16,803 nucleotides of DNA. It comes from Goniomonas avonlea. Taxonomy: Eukaryota > Cryptophyceae > Goniomonadida > Goniomonadaceae. The translations under genes and the position numbers were made by a program. Position 1 is the stretch's first letter. Every line of letters starts with the position of its first letter. Under the pieces are notes generated by a model, which did not search any database, was not told where the DNA came from, and was given only the letters and a program-made list of their open reading frames with translations. Positions 1 to 14,100 of the stretch are shown here, in pieces. The stretch spans positions 1 through 16,803 of the forward strand of contig QUTJ01031751.1 of assembly GCA_003573635.1 (NCBI GenBank), read 5' to 3'.

Positions 1-904
1 TTTATAGGCAAGGGAAGCGCAAACAAAGTGCAAACGCAAACGCAAACAAAATGCAGGTGATCCTGGATCTGGATCAATCTGGATCAATCTGACCCTTAAC
101 GGTACCGGTCAAGTTATCTTAATCCCAAGTCCGATAATGCTGTCCGATAACGCTGTCTCCACAGAACCCACGTCACCCAGGAGGGGGATCCTCGTTGTGG
201 CGGGCCGCTACCAACTAGGCCAAACTCCCCAACCTCCCATTGATTCTTTTTTTGATATGTTGTTTTTTGTGTAGAAGAGAGCTGGCTGGGAATCTCCACC
301 ATCAGCGGAAAAAAATACAATATGCGCGGTAAACGCCTTGTCTCGTTAGAATACGTCTATCAGATGAAGTCTAGTGCAGTAGGTACCATGGATTTTATTT
401 TCACTTTCTCATTATGAGTAATCTCTGAAGCGAGGTGGCAACATGCGAGCCTCAAGATCTCGACATTAGAAAAATTATTACAATACTCTGATTGCACAGA
501 CATAAATTCAACACTGTTTCTGTTCATTCCAGAAAAAAACAGGACCAGAGTTGCAGTTCGTAACGAGATATATATATTTCCCCTTTTTAATTCAATTGTA
601 CTAGTGATGTGCAACAGAAACCCCGTTCCCCCGACACCTAAGCTGGCAGCCTAGTGCCTTCTCTAGTCGAGTCTGACATTGTGCTCGTACGACCAATGTG
701 TGAGAGAGAGCTGTTTCTTCAAGCATCCTGAACCGCTCAGCGGCCACCAAGAGAGAGAGCTAGGCAAAGTGAGAGAGAGGCGAGAGAAAGCGAGAGAGAG
801 AGAGAGAGAGAGAGGATTCAAGCGCTGAGAAAGCGAGAGAGAGAGAGGGAGAGAGAGAGAGGATTCAAGCGCTAAGCAGCCAACAACGCCTCCGCCAAGA
901 TCAT
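1..904. other. 3' flank of the lysyl-tRNA synthetase gene, no gene recognised
   Basis: No open frame here shows a recognisable protein. The first 160 bases hold short tandem repeats: variants of GCAAAC at about 16-54, GGATCAATCT units at about 62-92, and TCCGATAATGCTG-type units at about 131-160. Bases 240-620 are AT-richer and featureless. GA-rich sequence follows from about 700. Confidence 0.6.
700..880. repeat. GA-rich tract with duplicated GGATTCAAGCGCT motif
   Basis: Runs of GAGA alternate with two copies of GAGAGGATTCAAGCGCT (near 810 and 863). Near 730-753 lies GAACCGCTCAGCGGCCAC, which contains the near-perfect palindrome CCGCTCAGCGG. A related GA tract, GGATTCAA and palindrome recur near 4950-5000. 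Confidence 0.75.
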
Positions 905-6325
<5,421 letters not shown>

Positions 6326-8188
6326 TTTGCTCACGAGCGTCGAAGCGGCTGGGTTTTGTGGGTTCTCTCCTAACTGAGAGCGCTGTGTCAGACTCAACCA
6401 CAAATAAATCACCAGACACAATACAATTTGTAATTAATTGCACCTGAGATATCGGTAGTAGATTTGGTACCTGACCCCGTGCAACTAGCGAGCTTCACTT
6501 AGCGTAACTTTCTTGGTTGCTTATGAGCTGCGTCTCTGCTGTGGCCCACTCTTGGGCAGAAATTGAAATGGCAGTCGCCCAAGGACGAGCAAGCACATGT
6601 AGATATTATGTCGATATCCAAACGTCTTGGTGGCCACTGAGCGGACCAGCCGAGGATGCAGCAGTGTCTGCGTTGAGAATGTCCATTGAGAACCTGCCAC
6701 CGATCGCGTAGAGCCTGGCCGACTGTGTCATTGTGCGTTTGTTGAGTCGCTGACCTAGGCGATGCTGCAGATATTGAGTGTGTCGCCTGCATGCAGCATG
6801 TGCAGTGCAATGGTAGTGGGTGCACGAGAACACAAGCACCAAAGGTAGTGGAGTGGGTTGTGCCTGACGGTGGCTGCGTGGTTCTGTGCTCGCCGCGCTC
6901 CACTGTGCATGGTGCAACAGTGAGCATCAGGTCGCCATCGGTAGTTAAACCATCTTAAACGTGCTACTGCCTCCACCGTGCCCAAGGCAACAGTGGCGTG
7001 TGGCAGCCCCTCGTCTCTGACTGGGCAGCGTGTTAGTATCATAATAACAGCATCATACTGTACAAAGGCGCGAAGTGCGCAACACTTACTGGTCCGTGTG
7101 TGCACTGCCATCGCGAAGGGCTCTTGTCAATTTAAATTGAGCACTCACGGGGGAATTGTGGGTGTGAAGGTTAAATATACATGAATTAAGTCCAACTAGC
7201 CTAGCCAAATGGGGTGCTCACCTGAGGCGACCAACAGCTTCGTGGCAAAAGGATCTGTGTCCACTGCCATCGCGATGGACTCCGGCCAATAATGAGCACG
7301 GGAGCACGGGATCTTGCATGCGCAAGGTGTGGGGAAGGGGTTAGAACTCCTTTCAAGGCTCGTGTGGCAACGATGCCGATGTCCAACCAACGACAGGACC
7401 TACATAGCTTCCCGATGAATAGAATTTATTGAAAAAGCTCCAACAAAACGGGGACCATGGTCTTCGCGAAAGCCACGTTGTGCACCATCTCCACCAGTGC
7501 GCTGGCCGCACTATCTTACACCCTGCCACTGAGCACCGTAGGGCTCTCTCTCTCTCTCACTCTCTCTCTCCCTCCTTCACACACAAACAAAGCTCTTTGG
7601 GAAAATCAAGGACCACGCGCACAACTTCGGAAAAGTACAGGTAGCGTACAGAGGTGCGCCCCCGGGGTATATATTATATTGTTACAGACGTGCTCAGTGT
7701 GGACACTGAGCAGCGGGACAATGCGCCACAAAGTGTGGAGTTCAACAAGCTACCGTGAGTTACAGTCGGACCGACTCGGTGCCGACACTGAGGAGTGATA
7801 GGAGGAGTGATAAGTTGGACACAGCCAGTGCGTGGTCGGTGACCCAGCGATTATAGAGCACTGGGAGCGCGACAGCACGCTGCGGGCAATTACAGAGCGT
7901 GGCGCACGCCGCGGGGAAGTACAGAGAGCGGGACAGCACGCCGCGGGGAAATACAGTCTGCGCATGGCGTCCCGCGGTGCGCTCCTTGTTACAGATTTAG
8001 GGGGACTGACGCATCCCCTCATGTTTTTAAAAATGGTTGCGAGGGTTAGTTTAGGGATCACGTTAACGATCTGGTTCCGGTACGGCCGCCAGCACGTGTT
8101 GGTTATCGTTAACGAGGTCGTTAGGTTATGGTTCACAGGAGCGGCAGAGATCGAGGTGGGAACAACCGGACTTGAACTTGTCTTGCTC
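6326..8188. other. Intergenic region between the channel 3' end and the synthetase start
   Basis: Roughly 1.86 kb with no protein or RNA gene that I can recognise. Short open frames here have no recognisable domains. It must contain the channel terminator region and the synthetase promoter, but I see no clear polyadenylation signal or TATA box. The motif CACTGCCATCGCGA occurs twice (near 7104 and 7263). A CT/GA microsatellite lies near 7540-7575. Confidence 0.55.
7850..7957. repeat. GC-rich imperfect tandem repeat, about 34-bp unit
   Basis: Three successive variants of GCGCGACAGCACGC, then TGCGGG or CGCGGGG, then AATTACAGAG or an equivalent, lie beyond the end of the channel coding sequence. 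They may be in its 3' untranslated region. Confidence 0.65.
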
Positions 8189-11100
8189 CTACCGCGCACC
8201 AGCGCCTGCAACAGGCGGTAAGCAGAGTGACGATAGTGACAAGTGACAAATGGCAAAGACCAGTGGACAACTGATAGTGAGAGACATGGCCACGCGTGGA
8301 AAGGACAAGTGGACAAAGTGACTCGTCACAAGCGGCAAATGGCACGTGACAAGGACGAATGACACAAGTGGCAAGGACACGTGGCAGGTGACCAAGTGGC
8401 AAAGACAAGTGACAAGTGACACGTGAGAGGGCGCGCAGACCTCGGAGGGTGACGCCAGCCTCCTCAGCCTTCTGTGCCATCTTCAAGCGCTGCCTGTTGC
8501 GGGCGAGGCGTTGCAAGATGCCCGCAGCGTGCTCCTGTCATGCAGCGTCAATGTCAGACCTCGTCTGGGCGTGTGTGTGTGCGCGGGGGGGCAGACAGAG
8601 ACAGTGAGGGAGAGAGAGGGGGGAGAAAGAGAGGGAGGGAGGGAGGGAGGGAGAGAGAGAGAAAGGGAGAGAGAGGGAGTGAGGGAGAGCGACCCGCACC
8701 TGTGCGGCATCCGTAGCGTCTGTGGCGTAGTCTGCCCCAAAGGCGTGCTCGAGCCGGGAGGAAACCTCGGCCTGCACTATGTCGTAGACGGCGTTGTTGG
8801 GCATCTTCACCCTCAGCACGCGCGAGATGCTCGCCAGGTAGACCTCGAGAAAGTGGCACAGCCCGCCGTGGGAGGGCACGTCGAGGACAGAGATGAACTG
8901 CACCATGGCGGCGTTAGAGAGGCGCTTGCCCTTGAGGCCGAGCGGGGGGTCCAGAGCCCGGAGGAAGTTGGGGAGCTCCGAAACGGGCAGAGTCTGGTTG
9001 GCAGTGTGGTCGAAGTTCATCCAGGTCGTGACGAAGGCCAGCAGGTCGTCCTTGGGCACGACCTGGTGGCGGTCCTGGACGGCGTGCTCGAACGAGTCGA
9101 GGATGAACGCCACGAAGAGATTGAGGAGAATGAACGCGCCAAAGAGCTTGAAGGTCACAAAGAAGGTGACAGCGGACACCGAGTCGCCGCAGCCGTCTCC
9201 GAGGTTGTTGTAGTCCTCGCACGACACCCACGGGTCGTCCTGCATGCAGTAGTGCATGATGCCGTGCCAACCCTCGCCGGTGATGGCGCGGAAAAGCAGC
9301 GACATGGCGGAGCCGAAGTTGCCGAAGTTGGCCTGACGTGTCATCCAGCGGTCGGGGTCCTGGTAGAGCCGCACGTTGTAGAAGAGGTTGACGCCCATGG
9401 TGGAGTAGATGACGAAAAACAGCAGCAGCAGGGAGCCGACGTTGACGAGCGCGGGGAGGGAGTGCAGGAGCGCCTCCATTAGCTGGCGCAAGCGCTTCAT
9501 GCGCTTCACCAGGCGAAACAGGCGCAGGATTCGGAACACGCGGAGGATGGTGAGCCCGGGGAGAGTGAACTCTGAGCTTGCAAAGTCCACCGCAGCCCCG
9601 GCGATGGAGACGGCAACCACGAAAAAGTCGAAACAGTTCCAGGGGTCGGCCATGTAGATGCGCACACCCATGGCGGCGAGCTTGAGGATGGCCTCGATGA
9701 TGAAGACCCCCGTGAAGATGAGGTTCAGGTAGCTGAGCCCTCTGAAGGCCGTCTTGTCCTGCAGTCACGGTGTTACGCCGTTGTTTTGACTTTTGACTCG
9801 GGGTCGCTGGCAGCTTTGGGCAGGGACGAGTTCGAGAAGCGCCCAACACTTCTTTTAGATGTCCTCAGAGGGCGACAGCTAAAATTAGCTACACACTTCC
9901 AAAATATTGTTGTAGTCGTTCATGCGGACCAATACTGAATTGATTACAAACTGTGTAGCCCACTTGAGCTGTCGCCCCCCTAGTCTAACGGAAAAAGAAC
10001 GCGATCTCAATTGATTACAAAACTGTATCGCCAACTTGAGCTGTCTCACCCCCCCCCCCCAAGGCCGAGAGTGTGAGAGGTCGCACCATATTGAAGACGA
10101 AGGACGCCATCACAAGCATGTTGAGAACAATGCACAGCGACACGACCGTCTCGAACACTCGCGAGTGCACCACGTGCTTGAACAGCAGCTTGGACAGCGG
10201 ATTGGTGGGCTCCACTGGTGGCACGCAGGGCGTCGACCCGATGCCTATCAGCTGCGCCTCCGCCCTGCGCGTCGGTGCGTGTCAACACTCGTCTTCCCTC
10301 GCCGCTCTCATTTCAGTCACAATGACGCAGGTCATCCCAATCACATCACAATCGGCAGGAATCTGTTCCTCTCCCTCCGTGTCCTGGAAGCAAAAGAGCA
10401 CAGAGGGGACCCGCGCCTCACAGTAAACACGACAATGTGCGCGCAATCAAAGACGCAGCGCGCAAGACACGCACCACTCCCTCTGCGCGGCAGTGAGCAC
10501 CACGCCCCCCTCCATCTCCTGCTTGGTCTTGTTGTAGCTCTCAATCACAATGCCCACAAAGAGGCTGAGCACAAACATCGAGCAGCACATCAGGCAGACG
10601 ACGAACACGGAGGCGCCCAGCGGCTGGTAGTTGGGGACCGGGAGCAGGCCGACCCCCTTGGCGTCGACGGCGTTGCGGAGGACCTCCAGCCAGCCCTCGG
10701 TTGTCGCCATCTCGAACATTGTCAGGAGCGACATCGGGAAGGAGTCGAAGCCGTTGAAGGGGGTGCGCCAGCTGCCACCGGCGGCCGCGCAGTCGAGGAC
10801 GTCCGTGAGTGGGGTGGTCTCGCCCGTCACCGGGTGGGGGTACTGGCGGATCAGCAGGGCGCTGGGCCCGTCGCCAAGCCAGCAGGCGTAGAACCGGCCC
10901 TTGAAGAACTGGACCCCGAGGACACCGAAGATGGCGAAAAAGAGGAAGCACACGATGCCGACGTTGACTGCGGCGGGAATGCAGCGGAGGACGCAGACGA
11001 CGGAGACCTTCATGCCTTTGTTTCGCTTGAGAACACGCAGGGGGCGCAGAGCTCTGAAGGCGCGAATGGTGCGGAGCTGTCCAAAGGGTCAGTGAGCCCT

Positions 11101-14100
11101 CTCTCTCTCTCTGTCTCTCTGCCCCTCTGTCCCTCTGTCTCTGTCCCTTTCTCCCTCTCTCTCTCTCTCACACACACACACTGAGACGCGGTGAGCATCA
11201 AACATGGATGATCAAGCATCAAGACCAGCACGACTGAAACACATCATGCGCAAGGGACCAGACTCACCGCTTTGAGGCTCGAGTTGGAGAAGAACAGCGA
11301 CAGCAAAGAGGTGACAACAATGATGAAGTCCAGCAGGTTCCATGCGTCGTGGAGGTAGCTGTCAGCGTGCATGATGAACCCATACGCAACAACCTTGACC
11401 AGCATCTCGGCTGTGAAGACACCGATAAGAGCGTAGTTGATGTACCGCAGGACCTCGTTCTGGTCGCATATTGAGCACACGCCCCCGCACTGGTTGCAGC
11501 GATACTTGTCCAGGGGGTGCTCGATGATGAGCAGGGCGGTGCTGATGGCGATGCACACGAGGATGAAGCGGTCGAACCACTTGCCGTGCCTCGTCTCATC
11601 TGCGACGGTGAAGGCTGCCTCGCGCACCGGGTGCAGGAAGCGCAGCCCCGACTCGGGGCCGAAGATCAAGAGGTTGTTGCGGCGGCGGCAGAGCATTTTG
11701 AACACCCTTACGGGCAGGAAGTTGAGGACGGCCTTGACGTACGGGCGGTACTCGAGTGGTTCGGTGACCACAGGGAGCGCCGAGTAGGGCGTGTGCAGCG
11801 TCTGACAGTCGGAGCCGGGCGAGTCTGGGTGGACCCGCCCCGACTGTGCGGCCTGGCCGGACAGGAGGTTGGAGTTGGTCTTCCTGCGGCGGTGGTGGTG
11901 GTGGCGTCGCTTGCGTTCGCCGACGCTTGTTGTGCTGGATGGGGACGGGTGCGGCGCCCGTGGGTCCGCAGAGTTGAGCATGGCGCTGTTTACATTCATG
12001 GAGTTGCACGAGGTGCCCATCGAGTCGACGCCCATCGAAGCGACAGCCATTGAGTTCACGCTGACGGAGTCGACCCCGGCCCCCTTGAAGTTGGAGGAGC
12101 AGAGGGACTGCACAAGGTCGTCCCCCCCCGCCACCTCCTTGGCCGGTAGCGCATTGGGTGCCGGGAGGTCAGGCAGACGGCGCCACCTCGGAGAAAGCTC
12201 TGGGGCTCCAACCAAAAACTCCTTCTGCTGTTTCGGCGGTGACCCCGGCAGCACGATGTCAGACGGTCTCCCGGCCTCCACCCCCTCGTCGTCCTCCTCC
12301 TCCTGGTCAGCCTTGTTGGCGGCAGTGCCGTTGCTAGCGGCTGGAGCAGCGTTGTCCGTGGCCGCGAGGACAACACCTACCCCATCGTCAGCACCGGTGT
12401 CCTCGACCACGTTGGGCTTGACGCAGTCGCACTCTCCCGTGTGCTCGCAGCCCGCTGCCACAAGCTGCGCTGAGGCTCGAGTGCCTGGAGAAACCAGACC
12501 AGGCCGGGTAGAGGCCGGGGAGCCGGGGGTGTCGAGCAGCATGTTGCTGCATGGGGAGGTGTCGCCGTCCGATTGCGGCTCGGGCCAGGCAAGGTTGCGC
12601 TTCTGAACGGGGGGCGCCGCGGGGGTTCTCAACAGGAAGTGGGCGATGGCTTTGGCCTTCTCCACCTTGTCGGCCACGTCGTTTTGGACCTCGCCCTCCT
12701 CAGCCATTGTGTTGTGCACGGCCCAGAACGAGTGCAGCAGGATGGCGAGGACGAGATTCATGATCATGTAGTTCCCGATGATGACGACGATGATGAAATA
12801 GATTGACGCGGTCCAGTGTACGTGGCGGAGGCCGTCGTACATCACCTGCGACAGGGGGTAAGAGGGAGGAGGGCGAGGGGAGAGAGGAGGAGGAGGGCGA
12901 GGGCGAGGAGGGAGGGGAGAAGGGGAGGGGGAGGAGGAGGAGGAGGAGGAGGAGGGAGGAGCAGGGAGCAGCCCTCTCCCTCTCCCTCTCCCTCTCCTCT
13001 CGCCTTTTGGTGAGACATGCACGGAGCATGGGCAGGCACGAATGAGTGCGGGCAACTCACTATGTTCCAATTCTCGCCGGTGATTATCTGGAACACGGTC
13101 ACCATGGACCCAAACCCTGTGTCGCTCGGCGAGAACGAGTCAAAGTTTGACCGAGGCACCACCCAGGTAACATTGGCGGCGGCCAGGGTGTCGGAGGGAC
13201 TGACTGGCACGCCGAACTCGCCCCCGAACAGCTCCTGCCCAACGAGAGCGCATATGAACATGAAGATAACAAGGACGATAGCGAGAGGACCGAGACTGGA
13301 CCCGGCGACGCCAATGGTTTTGAGGATCATTTTCAGACCGGTCCACGAGCGGGCGAGTTTGAACACGCGAAACAGTCGGAAGGCTCGCAGCGCCGAGAGA
13401 GTGGATCCACCGGCTGTGCCGCCCTGTGTGCAAACGTGAGTGCGGCCAGGGGTTGAAAATTGAGTATAACGGATAATGAATGTGATCTCAATTGATTACA
13501 AACTGCGTGGCCAAGTTCAATGGTTTTGTGGGCGCCCTTGCACGATTTCACGGCTTCGACCTCGAGACTTTCAAAAAAATTGTAATTGCCATTGATTCTC
13601 ACGGTTAATGCCAACACTGTGTATCGCCCCCTTGAGTCCACAGCCTCCATACTCTCTTTCAGACACAGTGGTACCAACACGGGTGATATTCGGCTGGTTC
13701 TCCGATGAAATATTCTTACTGCCCCACACATAAATTTTAGCCCAAGCGTCAGATCAATTAGAGATTTTGACTGATCTGACGCGTGGACCAGTTTTTTCCC
13801 GAATCGCCAGCTTGGCCAGCTTTTTTTCTAATCCAAATGGCCCCAGCAGAAGCAGCCTATTGAGTCTGAGACCCAAGGCTTTACCTGACTCCCGAGCTCG
13901 ACAATCGATGCCACAACGATGAAGAAATCGAAGACGTTGGCCTGGTGCTTGAAGTAGCCCGCAAGACCCAACCCAGCAACTTTGAGGACCAGCTCCACAA
14001 TGAAGATGATGGTCAGCACGAGGTTGATGATCTCTGCAGACGCGGGGTGAGGCGTAGCACGCACAGGGTGAAGTGACGAGAGGTGCGGTTAGGCGTAGCA

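Larger units (their letters stand above)
8189..9077 (-). other. Channel cytoplasmic C-terminus: EF-hand-like segment and IQ-like helix
   Basis: After S6, residues about 1821-1857 match the post-S6 EF-hand-like region of Cav/Nav channels (TTWMNFDHTANQTLPVSEL, then FLRALDPPLGL). About 100 residues later the penultimate exon (8534-8441) encodes GILQRLARNRQRLKMAQK, which resembles a calmodulin-binding IQ helix and lies at the expected distance. That exon has a good acceptor but a weak donor (GTCTGC). Splicing to 8205 would add a short tail ending LRGAGAR and a TAG stop at 8191-8189. The alternative is reading on through repeat-like sequence to a stop near 8133. The IQ-like exon is likely; the final exon is uncertain. 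Confidence 0.55.

Noticed and set aside
6499-7111. Minus-strand overlapping open frames between the two genes
   Set aside because: They are short, mutually overlapping and lack recognisable motifs or a consistent exon structure.
8511-9482. Plus-strand open frame of 323 codons
   Set aside because: It is antisense to the domain IV exon and a purine-rich intron. The opposite strand encodes clear S4, pore and S6 segments.
10036-11184. Plus-strand open frame of 382 codons
   Set aside because: It runs antisense across two channel exons and their intron. The openness comes from GC-rich codon use on the other strand, and the peptide has no recognisable domain.
11244-13070. Single 608-codon gene from the longest minus-strand frame
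   Set aside because: Its first residues translate an intron (polypyrimidine tract) and its end runs past a GTGAGT donor. It is the large channel exon 12845-11268, not a gene of its own.
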